Shown: one piece after another, positions 1 through 5,500 of the stretch | Layout of the letters: each line of letters opens with the position of its first letter | Position numbering within the stretch: position 1 is the first letter of the stretch | Notes under the pieces: generated by a model | What the model was told of the DNA's origin: nothing | Database searches by the model: none | The model's input: only the letters and a program-made list of their open reading frames with translations | Translations under genes and position numbers: made by a program | Source: Oscillospiraceae bacterium UBA6409 | Lineage (GTDB): Bacteria; Bacillota; Clostridia; Oscillospirales; Oscillospiraceae | Direction: 5' to 3' | Assembly (NCBI GenBank): GCA_002438575.1 | Contig: DJPP01000103.1 | Span: 11,106 to 23,130 of the forward strand | DNA: 12,025 bases

Positions 1-102
1 CGCTGGAACGAGGTGGGCGCGATCCTGCTGGGCCTGATCGTGCTGGTGCTGCTCATCGAGTGGATCTCCTCCCGGATCCGTATCAAGCTGGCACGGGGGT
101 GA
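1..102 (+). CDS. C-terminal end of an ABC transporter permease, probably PhnE-like (partial)
   Basis: The window opens inside an open reading frame of 33 visible codons that stops at 100-102. The peptide is one hydrophobic helix (GAILLGLIVLVLLIEW, residues 6-21) followed by a short basic tail (SSRIRIKLARG). That is how the last membrane segment of a binding-protein-dependent permease ends, and it resembles the C-termini of phosphonate-type PhnE permeases. Only three bases separate it from the next gene, a 5'-nucleotidase-family phosphoesterase, so the two are almost certainly co-transcribed. A phosphorus-compound uptake operon is a reasonable inference. The visible part is too short to assign substrate or subunit firmly. 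Confidence 0.55.
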   Translation, partial: RWNEVGAILLGLIVLVLLIEWISSRIRIKLARG

Positions 103-105
103 CGC

Positions 106-1641
106 ATGGATACAAAACGCTTTACCATCTACTTCACCTCCGATCTGCACGGCTATATCTACCCCACCGACTACCGCAGCCGGCAGGAGAGGGATATCGG
201 TCTGTTCAAGTGCGCCAGTCAGTTTCATAAGGACGGCAACACACTGGTCATCGACGGCGGCGATATCCTGCAGGGCTCGCCCCTGGGCGCCTACTGCCAT
301 GACACGCTGGGCGACGCCAGCCGGTTCGCCGAGATGATGAACCGCTGCGGTTACGACTATGTGACCCTGGGCAACCACGACTTCAACTACGGCATGGCCT
401 ATCTGGACAGCTATCTCAACGCCCTGCACGCCCGCTGCGTCTGCGAGAACGTCCGCTGGGACGGCGCCCGCGTGCGCTTTCCCGCCCGCATCCACACGCT
501 GGAGAACGGCCTGCGGATCGGCATCGTGGGCATCGTCACCGACTATGTGAACATCTGGGAGAAGCCGGAGCACCTGTCCGGCATCACCATCAGCGACCCC
601 CTCCCCGCGGCGCGCGCGGCGCTGGAGACGCTGAAGGATCAGGTGGATGTGACGCTGTGCATTTATCACGGCGGCTTCGAGAGGGATCTGGCCACCGGCC
701 GCGTGCTGTCTGCCACCCATGAGAACGTGGCCTATCGCCTGTGCCAGGAGCTGGACTTTGACCTCCTGCTGACGGGGCACCAGCACATGACCGTCCACGG
801 GCAGACGCTGTGCGGCACCTTCGTGGTGCAGCCCACCGACCGGGGACAGGAATTCCTGCACATCGAGGCGGCTGTATCCGAAGCGGGCAAGCGCTTCACC
901 AGTGAGACAGTCCCCGCGTCCGGTGCGTGCCGCCGGGAATGGCTGGACGAGTTCGCCGGCATGGAGCGCGGCGCCCAGGACTGGCTGGATCAGGTGGTGG
1001 GCCATCTGCCGCAGCCGCTGCTGCCGGACACGCCGCTGCACATGGCGGCCAGAGGCAGCGGCCTTCCCGACCTGTTCAACGCGGTGCAGCTCTGGGCCAG
1101 CGGCGCGCAGCTGTCCGCCTCCAGTCTGGCCAACGACGCGGCGGGGCTTCCCCGCGTGGTGCGGCGGCGCGATCTGCTGATCGCCTATCCCTACACCAAC
1201 ACGCTGTCGGTGCTGAAGATCACCGGCGCCGTCCTGCGGCAGGCGATGGAGCGCAGCGCATCGTACTTCACCCGGAACGACGACGGCACCCTGCGGGTGT
1301 CGGACTGCTTCCTGGAGCCGAAGGTGGAGCATTACAACTACGACTACTACATGGGCGTGTCCTACACCTATGACATTTCCCGCCCGGTGGGGCAGCGGGT
1401 CACCGCCATGACCGTTCAGGGGAAGCCCGTGGCGGACGGCGATGTGTTCACCATCTGCCTGAACAGCTACCGCGCCAGCGGCACCGGCGGGTATGACTGC
1501 TATGTGGGCTGCCCTGTGGTGCGGGAGATCGGCACGGAGATGTCCGACCTGATCCTGGACTACTTCAAGCAGTACGGCGACGCCATGCCGGAGCGCCGCG
1601 GCGATTTTCGGGTCCTTCCGCCCGTGCGGAGCGACGGATAA
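106..1641 (+). CDS. 5'-nucleotidase / 2',3'-cyclic phosphodiesterase family metallophosphoesterase
   Basis: The 511-aa product has the two-domain layout of the UshA/CpdB family, which hydrolyses nucleotides or related phosphate esters with two metal ions. The N-terminal calcineurin-like domain shows every metal-binding block in order: TSDLHG (Asp13, His15), GGDILQGSP (Asp53), GNHDF (Asn90, His91), YHGGF (His188) and GHQH (His225, His227). The C-terminal substrate-binding domain covers about residues 300-500, with YPYTNTLSVLKITG at 361-374 and NSYRASGTGGYDCY at 453-466. There is no signal peptide, unlike classical periplasmic or surface UshA proteins, so it probably acts in the cytoplasm. The ATG at 106 lies 3 bases after the upstream permease stop and uses a GGGGG stretch inside that gene's end as ribosome site. 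Exact substrate is unknown; the permease neighbour suggests imported phosphorus compounds. Confidence 0.9.
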   Translation: MDTKRFTIYFTSDLHGYIYPTDYRSRQERDIGLFKCASQFHKDGNTLVIDGGDILQGSPLGAYCHDTLGDASRFAEMMNRCGYDYVTLGNHDFNYGMAYLDSYLNALHARCVCENVRWDGARVRFPARIHTLENGLRIGIVGIVTDYVNIWEKPEHLSGITISDPLPAARAALETLKDQVDVTLCIYHGGFERDLATGRVLSATHENVAYRLCQELDFDLLLTGHQHMTVHGQTLCGTFVVQPTDRGQEFLHIEAAVSEAGKRFTSETVPASGACRREWLDEFAGMERGAQDWLDQVVGHLPQPLLPDTPLHMAARGSGLPDLFNAVQLWASGAQLSASSLANDAAGLPRVVRRRDLLIAYPYTNTLSVLKITGAVLRQAMERSASYFTRNDDGTLRVSDCFLEPKVEHYNYDYYMGVSYTYDISRPVGQRVTAMTVQGKPVADGDVFTICLNSYRASGTGGYDCYVGCPVVREIGTEMSDLILDYFKQYGDAMPERRGDFRVLPPVRSDG

Positions 1642-1693
1642 GCGCCGCGCGTCCGGGGCGGATGGCCGCCGCTTTATCATGCCCCTGCGCTTC

Positions 1694-1728
1694 AAAAGCC
1701 CCGGGACCCTTGCGGTCCCGGGGCTTTT
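1694..1728. terminator. Strong intrinsic terminator between convergent units
   Basis: A perfect 15-bp stem (1694-1708 with 1714-1728, AAAAGCCCCGGGACC and its complement) encloses the loop CTTGC. It has A-tracts on one side and T-tracts on the other, so it could work in both directions. It ends the permease/5'-nucleotidase operon from the left and would also stop read-through from the minus-strand tRNA-Val locus. Confidence 0.9.
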
Positions 1729-1765
1729 TGGCGTGCGGTATATGACCCGAATTGGGAATTTGCAG

Positions 1766-1800
1766 CAAAAAGCCCTTGAAACCATGTGGTTTCAAGGGTT
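1766..1800 (-). terminator. Displaced native tRNA-Val terminator
   Basis: The 11-bp stem CCCTTGAAACC / GGTTTCAAGGG (1773-1783 with 1788-1798, loop ATGT) is followed on the minus strand by a T-run (CTTTTTGC). It sits directly beyond the left 51-bp repeat. That is where the terminator of the uninterrupted tRNA-Val gene would lie, so it is read as the host terminator separated from its gene by the insertion. Confidence 0.7.
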
Positions 1801-1802
1801 TC

Positions 1803-1853
1803 CGATGGTGCGCGGTACAGGACTCGAACCTGTGACCCCATGCACGTCAAGCA
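1803..1853. repeat. Left attachment site (attL): 51-bp copy of the tRNA-Val 3' end
   Basis: These 51 bases are identical to 4577-4627, which is the CCA end, acceptor strand, T-arm, variable region and half of the anticodon arm of tRNA-Val. Identity stops abruptly at both ends. The integrase stop codon starts 6 bases to the right. This is the classic displaced tRNA 3' end left by tyrosine-recombinase integration. Confidence 0.93.
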
Positions 1854-1859
1854 CGAGGG

Positions 1860-2786
1860 TCAATGAAGCAACTGGCGATTTTGCAACGAAATGGCATCGC
1901 GCAAGCTCTGCACGGCTGTCTCCATACTGTTCATGTCGGCGTGGGAATACCGCGCCGTTGTTTTTATGTCTGTATGTCCCAAAAGCTCCTGTACCACACG
2001 GAGGTCTGTACCGGCCTCACGGGTCAGGGTGGCGAATGTGTGACGGCAGCAGTGTGGGGACAGGTGGCGCACGGACGGCTCGGCCTCGCGGAGCTGGCGA
2101 AAGAAAGCGTCATAGTCGCGGGTGAAGTTTCGGGGATGCAGCAGCGTCCCGTTTTTGGTGCTGAACAGGAACTCGCCCTTGTGGGGCAGTGTGCGGAGGC
2201 GGTAAGCCAGCTCAGGCAGCAGCGGCACGGTGCGGAGGCTGCTTTCTGTTTTGGCTTCGTGCTCCGTGACGCAAGCCTTGTGATTTTCGAGGTATACGGC
2301 GCGGTTGACGGTCAGAGTATTGCCTACAATGTCGGACTCTTTCAGCCCCAGCAGCTCGCCACGGCGTAAGCCGGTCAGCAGCAGCGTCATAACGGCAACG
2401 GCGATCCTCTGCCGGTCGTAGCACATGGCAAAGTTGAGTATCATGCAGACCTCGTCCAATGTGAACGCCTCGCGGGGCTGCTCCTTGATGTGCGGAAACT
2501 TGACGCGGGCGGCGGGGTTCTTCTGACAAAGGTCGTTGTCCATGGCGGTTACGAACAGGGCGTTCAGCATGACGTGCAGCTTGTCCATGTAGGACTTGGA
2601 GGCGGTAAGACCGAAGTCGTTGACGAACCGCTGTAGGTGCATGGGGAGTATGGCGGACAGCTCCATGTCTTTCAGCTCCTGCGGTATTTTGCTGGCTACC
2701 AGTCCCAGCGTGTAGTAAGAGTCAGGGCGTATCGTGTTCAGCTTGTAAGCGGTCAGGTATTCAGGTATCCACTGGCCTAACGTCAT
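1860..2786 (-). CDS. int: Tyrosine recombinase / site-specific integrase
   Basis: The 308-aa product integrates and excises the surrounding element at tRNA-Val. The N-terminal SAM-like core-binding domain spans about residues 1-98. The catalytic domain follows with all expected residues: Arg141 (TGLRRGE), Lys179 (KTESSLRTVPL), His245 and Arg248 (SPHCCRHTFAT), His271 (LLGHTD) and the nucleophile Tyr280 (ARYSH). Length and motifs match XerC/D-like phage and ICE integrases. The stop codon lies 6 bp from the attL core. The start ATG shares its A with the TAA stop of rep (TAATG), with GGAGGTGA 7 bases upstream, so translation is coupled to rep and both come from the promoter near 3900. No separate excisionase gene is visible; the XRE protein across the control region could double as one, but this is speculation. 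Confidence 0.95.
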   Translation of the reverse strand: MTLGQWIPEYLTAYKLNTIRPDSYYTLGLVASKIPQELKDMELSAILPMHLQRFVNDFGLTASKSYMDKLHVMLNALFVTAMDNDLCQKNPAARVKFPHIKEQPREAFTLDEVCMILNFAMCYDRQRIAVAVMTLLLTGLRRGELLGLKESDIVGNTLTVNRAVYLENHKACVTEHEAKTESSLRTVPLLPELAYRLRTLPHKGEFLFSTKNGTLLHPRNFTRDYDAFFRQLREAEPSVRHLSPHCCRHTFATLTREAGTDLRVVQELLGHTDIKTTARYSHADMNSMETAVQSLRDAISLQNRQLLH

Positions 2787-3577
2787 TAACTGTCACCTCC
2801 TGTCGCGGGAAATTGTACGGCAACCATGCACACGTCGTTGTAAAGGGGTATTTCATAGCTTTCAGGGTATTCCTCCCGGAACAGAGCATAGTCCATGCCG
2901 CCGTCAACAAGCGTAATGTCAGGCCGCTTTCTGAGGTCACGGGAGGCTAAGTACCACTTGCCAAAAATCTTTTGGGAGTCTTTGGAGAGATACTTCACAA
3001 TGTAGTTGCAGGTGCGCTCATAGTTTTCATCAATGGGGATGCAGGTCGAAAAGCCCAGTGTCCAGTCCTGCATATTGAAAATTGGCTGACCGCGGTCGGT
3101 ATGCATGGGCTGTCCCGTGCGGGGATTACAAGCAGGGCACAGCTGCACGCTGCCGAGGGTGCAGAGGCCGTGAAAATGGATAGCTCCGTCCTTGTGAAAT
3201 TCCGGGACGATGACATAGCGAAAGCCCTTGCGGAAGCCGAGGTTCTTCAAAGCGGATGTTACGCGCCGTTTTACCTCGTCAATGTCGTAGCGGTCAATCA
3301 GTGCGGCGTCCAATGTCCAGGTCAGGAAGTGGGTGAAGTGGTTGCACAGGGCAATATCACGAACGGCGGCTCTTGCGCGGGCACGGCTGACCACCATAGC
3401 GCGGAGCGGGTCTTTTCCTTGTCCCTTTGGGGGAACGTCATATTCGCGCATTCGAGCCTCCCAGCCAGCAGCACGGAAGATTGGCTCATTGGCTACCTGC
3501 AAGACCTGTGTGCCGGGATAGAGCTTCACGCGGGCATTTGAAAAGACATCGGCGCGGGTAGCGGACATGATTGCCAC
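2786..3577 (-). CDS. rep: HUH-superfamily rolling-circle replication initiator (Rep)
   Basis: The 263-aa product carries the three motifs of rolling-circle Rep endonucleases in order: motif 1 FLTWTLD (84-90), the metal-binding HUH motif GAIHFHGL (His134, His136) and the nucleophile motif YIVKYLSK (Tyr192 and Tyr196). Such enzymes nick one strand at an origin and stay linked to the 5' end; the circular form of the element is the likely substrate. A single CPAC pair lies at 147-150. I prefer the GTG at 3577 because AGGAAGGAGGG ends 6 bases before it; the ATG at 3568 is the alternative. The longer open frame to 3694 lacks a ribosome site and reads through low-quality leader sequence. It is the first gene of the rep-int operon and overlaps int by one base. 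It could also act as a relaxase in mobilisation, which is untested. Confidence 0.88.
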   Translation of the reverse strand: MAIMSATRADVFSNARVKLYPGTQVLQVANEPIFRAAGWEARMREYDVPPKGQGKDPLRAMVVSRARARAAVRDIALCNHFTHFLTWTLDAALIDRYDIDEVKRRVTSALKNLGFRKGFRYVIVPEFHKDGAIHFHGLCTLGSVQLCPACNPRTGQPMHTDRGQPIFNMQDWTLGFSTCIPIDENYERTCNYIVKYLSKDSQKIFGKWYLASRDLRKRPDITLVDGGMDYALFREEYPESYEIPLYNDVCMVAVQFPATGGDS

Positions 3578-3892
3578 GATGTTCCCTCCTTCCTGAGACC
3601 AATTTGTTGGTATATCAAGTAGACCGCAGGTGCAGCGATGGCCTTGCCGCTGCCGAGCTTGCCGGGAGCTGCTGCAACAAGGCCGGGCAGACAAGGCACG
3701 ATGCCGCCTCGCATCACCGGGAGTGCGTCGGCGGCTATCGCCGTACTTGGCATCGGCAGCGTAAGCAGCAGCGCAGTCTCAGCAGCAAGGCCGGGCGTGT
3801 ATGCGAGCCGCTTTGCGGCTTCGCCGCAAGTCGCTCCCGCATTTCCTCGCGGAGGCTGATGCACCACAGCAAGTATTAAAAACTAATACTGT
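3578..3892 (-). other. Long GC-rich rep leader, candidate replication origin
   Basis: About 315 bases separate the predicted transcription start from rep, far longer than usual. The stretch is GC-rich and structured. It holds a 7-bp hairpin (TTGCGGC / GCCGCAA around 3815-3832) and a 15-base direct repeat GCARCAAGGCCGGGC at 3674-3688 and 3782-3796 (14 of 15 matching). No convincing gene was found in it: the open frames lack ribosome sites. A double-strand origin for the adjacent Rep, or an attenuation or antisense control region, are the natural guesses. Neither is proven by the sequence. Confidence 0.4.
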
Positions 3893-3949
3893 TAATTTAT
3901 AATACTATCAGTTTCTGATACTGTCAAGAGGGACTATTAAATTTTAATA
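3874..3949. promoter_or_regulatory. Three-operator control region of the integrative element
   Basis: Three copies of the dyad TATYA-N5-TRATA are present: TATTA-AAAAC-TAATA (3874-3888), TATCA-GTTTC-TGATA (3906-3920) and TATTA-AATTT-TAATA (3935-3949). Their centres are 32 and 29 bp apart, close to three helical turns each. The first lies just past the rep start point, the second inside the rep promoter spacer, the third 8 bp upstream of the regulator's own -35. This arrangement suits cooperative binding by the divergent XRE protein. That the XRE protein binds here is inference. Confidence 0.7.
3899..3927 (-). promoter_or_regulatory. Promoter of the rep-int operon
   Basis: On the minus strand a consensus -35 TTGACA (3927-3922) is separated by exactly 17 bases from TATTAT (3904-3899). 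The spacer is occupied by the dyad TATCAGTTTCTGATA, so a bound regulator would block RNA polymerase directly. Transcription would start near 3892 and run through the long leader into rep and int. Confidence 0.75.
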
Positions 3950-3957
3950 GAAACTTC

Positions 3958-3986
3958 TTGCACCGGTACGGAAAGGCTGGTACAAT
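3958..3986 (+). promoter_or_regulatory. Promoter of the element's XRE regulator
   Basis: TTGCAC (3958-3963) and TACAAT (3981-3986) are separated by 17 bases. Transcription would begin near 3993, which rules out the in-frame start codons at 3958 and 3985 and fixes the regulator start at 4021. Confidence 0.7.
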
Positions 3987-4020
3987 GGAAGAAATCACCC
4001 ATAGGAGAGGGGCGGAGAGC

Positions 4021-4395
4021 ATGAGCGAGGCAAAAGACTATATCAAGGAGAAGTACGAGCGCAACAAGCAGGCAGCCAGTGACCCCAATGTGCCTATATC
4101 AGAGGCAGCAAAACAGGCGTGGAACGAGGCGGCATCTGACTGGGCGGCTATCGGCGCGTATGCACAGTGCCGCAAACAGCGCAAGCTGGACGTGTCAAAC
4201 CGGCTGAAAGAGGTACGCAAGGCTTGCGGACTGCGACAACAGGACGTAGCGGAAAAGACGGGTATCAACGTTATCACGCTGTCAGGCTATGAGCTGGCAA
4301 GAAGTGAGCCGAACATGGAGGCGCTGGTCAGACTGGCGGATGTTTACCATGTGACGCTGGACTATCTCATGTGCCGGACAGACACCAAGGAATGA
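4021..4395 (+). CDS. XRE-family HTH regulator of the integrative element
   Basis: The 124-aa product has a charged, mostly helical N-terminal part (residues 1-58) of unknown function and a C-terminal XRE/Cro-type helix-turn-helix (about 60-117; RLKEVRKACGLRQQDVAEKT then NVITLSGYELARSEPNMEAL). Most XRE repressors carry the HTH at the N-terminus, so the order here is less common. ATG 4021 is chosen because the promoter -10 at 3981-3986 places the transcript start past the upstream candidates. AGGAGAGGGGCGGAG lies just before it. It is divergent from rep-int and faces three TATYA-N5-TRATA dyads, so the natural role is repressor or switch for replication and excision. A second role as recombination directionality factor is possible because no excisionase gene is seen. 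Confidence 0.85.
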   Translation: MSEAKDYIKEKYERNKQAASDPNVPISEAAKQAWNEAASDWAAIGAYAQCRKQRKLDVSNRLKEVRKACGLRQQDVAEKTGINVITLSGYELARSEPNMEALVRLADVYHVTLDYLMCRTDTKE

Positions 4396-4406
4396 CCTGA
4401 AAACGC

Positions 4407-4449
4407 AAAAACAGACGGCCTCCCCGGTCAGGGAGGCCGCCTGTTTTTT
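4407..4449 (+). terminator. Terminator after the element's XRE gene
   Basis: A stem of CGGCCTCCC with GGGAGGCCG, extended by AAAACAG / CTGTTTT around one mismatch, is followed by a run of T. It starts about 12 bases after the XRE stop codon. Confidence 0.88.
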
Positions 4450-4529
4450 GTGCGGCGAGAAATCCGGAAAAGTCCGTTTCTGCAACTTTTTCGGGTATTT
4501 TCCAAAGTATTCCAGCAGCGCCATTCGTC

Positions 4530-4574
4530 AAAAAAAACGAAAAGCCCCGAAACCGTGATGGTTTCAGGGCTTTT
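4530..4574 (-). terminator. Element-borne terminator of the rebuilt tRNA-Val gene
   Basis: On the minus strand, AAAAGCCC plus GAAACC pair with GGTTTC plus GGGCTTTT (4540-4554 with 4560-4574), followed by CGTTTTTTTT. It lies outside the 51-bp repeat, so it arrived with the element, and it resembles the displaced host terminator at 1766-1800 (shared GAAACC...GGTTTC core). It gives the rebuilt tRNA a working end. Confidence 0.8.
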
Positions 4575-4576
4575 GA

Positions 4577-4627
4577 CGATGGTGCGCGGTACAGGACTCG
4601 AACCTGTGACCCCATGCACGTCAAGCA
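4577..4627. repeat. Right attachment site (attR) inside tRNA-Val
   Basis: This is the second perfect copy of the 51-bp repeat at 1803-1853. It supplies the 3' half of the functional tRNA-Val gene, so integration leaves the tRNA intact. The crossover must lie within these bases. Confidence 0.93.
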
Positions 4628-4655
4628 TGTGCTCTACCAGCTGAGCTAACCGCGC
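4580..4655 (-). tRNA. tRNA-Val (anticodon GAC)
   Basis: The minus strand folds into a complete 76-nt cloverleaf: acceptor GCGCGGT / ACCGCGC, D-arm GCTC...GAGC, anticodon stem CATGC / GCATG with loop TTGACGT (anticodon GAC), T-arm ACAGG TTCGAGT CCTGT, discriminator A and encoded CCA. The 3' part (from the anticodon arm onward) is the attR copy contributed by the integrative element. Confidence 0.96.
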
Positions 4656-4668
4656 AGACAACGGTAAT

Positions 4669-4697
4669 ATATTACCCCATCGCCCCCGTTTTGTCAA
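4669..4697 (-). promoter_or_regulatory. Promoter of tRNA-Val
   Basis: On the minus strand, TTGACA (4697-4692) and TAATAT (4674-4669) have a 17-base spacer, placing the transcript start about 7 bases before the tRNA. The left 34-bp direct repeat begins at the very next base, 4698, so the neighbouring insertion spared this promoter. Confidence 0.8.
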
Positions 4698-4731
4698 CAC
4701 TTTTCTTGCCTTTCCCGCGGAAATTTGCTAT
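4698..4731. repeat. Left 34-bp direct repeat flanking the lipoprotein cassette
   Basis: It is identical over 34 bases to 6434-6467. It contains the partial dyad TTTCC-CGC-GGAAA. In the right copy the same bases form the fabG-type promoter; here the -10 is spoiled (TATGCG instead of TATACT). Beyond the repeat, 4756-4775 (GGGATGATCCCGCGGCAAAA) still resembles the start region of the reductase gene at 6493-6511, with GCG in place of the ATG start codon. Confidence 0.88.
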
Positions 4732-4812
4732 GCGTACGGCAAGAAGCTGCGGGGAGGGATGATCCCGCGGCAAAACCGAATTGGTGTAGAGGGCCTTTGT
4801 GCCGCCGTCAGG

Positions 4813-5145
4813 TCAGCTATATTTTTGCAGCGCTGTCTTTGTGGCGCGGATGACGTCCTTGAGGATCCTCAGCTGCTGCGGCGTGCAGTTTTCCAAAAGC
4901 GCTGTGATCTCATAAAGGGAGCCGCTTCTCGAGGTGTTGGCTGCTTCAAACAGCAGATCGTCCGTTTGTACCTCCAATGCCAGCGAAATGGCCACGAGTA
5001 CGGGCAGGCTGAGTTTGGTGTTGCCGGTTTCGATATGGCTCATGTGCGTGGTCGAAATGCCTATTTTCTCCGCAAGCTCTTCCTGTGAAAGCTCGTGAGC
5101 CTTGCGTATTTTTCGTATTCTCTGTCCGATTTCATAATAATCCAT
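4813..5145 (-). CDS. XRE-family HTH transcriptional regulator
   Basis: The 110-aa product has an N-terminal Cro/CI-type helix-turn-helix (about residues 5-64: IGQRIRKIRKAHELSQEELA, then STTHMSHIETGNTKLSLPVL) and a short helical C-terminal tail (75-110) that may dimerise. It is divergent from the lipoprotein operon, with overlapping face-to-face promoters in between, so it most likely represses that operon and itself. Its -10 TATAAT (5186-5181) with -35 TTTAAG (5209-5204), spacing 17, lies inside an 8-bp inverted repeat. The ribosome site is weak (GGGCGG at 5158-5153). It belongs to the block bounded by 34-bp direct repeats. No ligand-binding or protease domain is present. Regulatory target is inferred from position only. 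Confidence 0.88.
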   Translation of the reverse strand: MDYYEIGQRIRKIRKAHELSQEELAEKIGISTTHMSHIETGNTKLSLPVLVAISLALEVQTDDLLFEAANTSRSGSLYEITALLENCTPQQLRILKDVIRATKTALQKYS

Positions 5146-5159
5146 GCCAGCTACCGCCC

Positions 5160-5248
5160 ATATAATTAAAATCTACTTGAATTATATGAGCGCCTGTGCT
5201 ATTCTTAAATAAGCCGTATAGGCTATTTTATGCCTATATAGTTAAAAT
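5160..5248. promoter_or_regulatory. Divergent promoters and operators of the lipoprotein cassette
   Basis: The rightward promoter is TTGAAT (5177-5182), 17 bases, TATTCT (5200-5205). The leftward promoter for the XRE gene is TTTAAG (5209-5204), 17 bases, TATAAT (5186-5181), so the two occupy the same DNA and should exclude each other. Inverted repeats are ATATAATT/AATTATAT (5160-5187) and TATAGGC/GCCTATA (5217-5238). The 13-mer ATATARTTAAAAT occurs at 5160-5172 and 5236-5248. These are likely binding sites for the adjacent XRE protein. Confidence 0.6.
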
Positions 5249-5262
5249 TAGGAGGGATAAAA

Positions 5263-5490
5263 ATGAAAACACGAATTTTGGCAATGCTGCTGGCTGTTGT
5301 CATGGCGGTTTCTCTGACTGCCTGTACCAGCTCCGGTTCCCATTCGTCCAAAACAGCCACTTGCGGTGCCTGCGGACGCACATATGAAGCGGGGGACAGC
5401 GGTGGAAACTACATGAGCATCGCGCGGACACATATGTGCAAGAACTGCGCCCGAAACTACAAATCCATGCAGGAAGCTTTAGGAAATTGA
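5263..5490 (+). CDS. Small lipoprotein with paired CxxC motifs
   Basis: This 75-aa protein starts with a lipoprotein signal peptide (MKTRILAMLLAVVMAVSLTAC) with lipobox LTAC and lipidated Cys21. The mature part is only about 55 residues and carries two CxxC pairs, CGAC (34-37) and CKNC (59-62), spaced like a small zinc ribbon or a redox-active pair. No named family is recognised. AGGAGG lies 7 bases before the ATG. It is the first gene of a three-gene unit, 10 bases ahead of a second lipoprotein. It should sit on the outer face of the cytoplasmic membrane. A metal-binding structural role is the simplest reading of the four cysteines; thiol chemistry is the alternative. Confidence 0.85.
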   Translation: MKTRILAMLLAVVMAVSLTACTSSGSHSSKTATCGACGRTYEAGDSGGNYMSIARTHMCKNCARNYKSMQEALGN

Positions 5491-5500
5491 GGGATACAGT

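Larger units (their letters stand above)
1803..4627. mobile_element. Minimal integrative element (int-rep-regulator) in tRNA-Val
   Basis: Two perfect 51-bp direct repeats derived from the tRNA-Val 3' end bound a segment with only three confident genes: a tyrosine integrase next to the left repeat, an HUH-type replication initiator overlapping it by one base, and a divergent XRE regulator. The excised circle would be 2,774 bp with one repeat copy. The cargo-free composition resembles an integrated rolling-circle plasmid. Actinomycete integrative elements such as pSAM2 pair Rep and Int in a similar way but are much larger. No relaxase or transfer ATPase is visible, so any movement between cells would need help, or use of the Rep as relaxase (inference). 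Both ends and all three frames appear intact, so it is probably still functional. Confidence 0.9.

Noticed and set aside
3578..3694. N-terminal extension of Rep to an ATG at 3694
   Set aside because: The extra residues are Arg/Cys/Ser-rich and unlike the family; the strong AGGAAGGAGGG site points to the GTG at 3577 or the ATG at 3568.
3526..3867. 113-aa minus-strand open frame in the rep leader, starting at a GTG
   Set aside because: No ribosome site precedes it, it overlaps the rep start by about 50 bases, and its Ala/Pro/Leu-rich composition fits a GC-rich untranslated leader. A conserved homologue in related elements would reverse this.
3958..4020. Longer start of the element XRE gene at TTG 3958 or ATG 3985
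   Set aside because: Both codons lie in the predicted promoter; the transcript should start near 3993.
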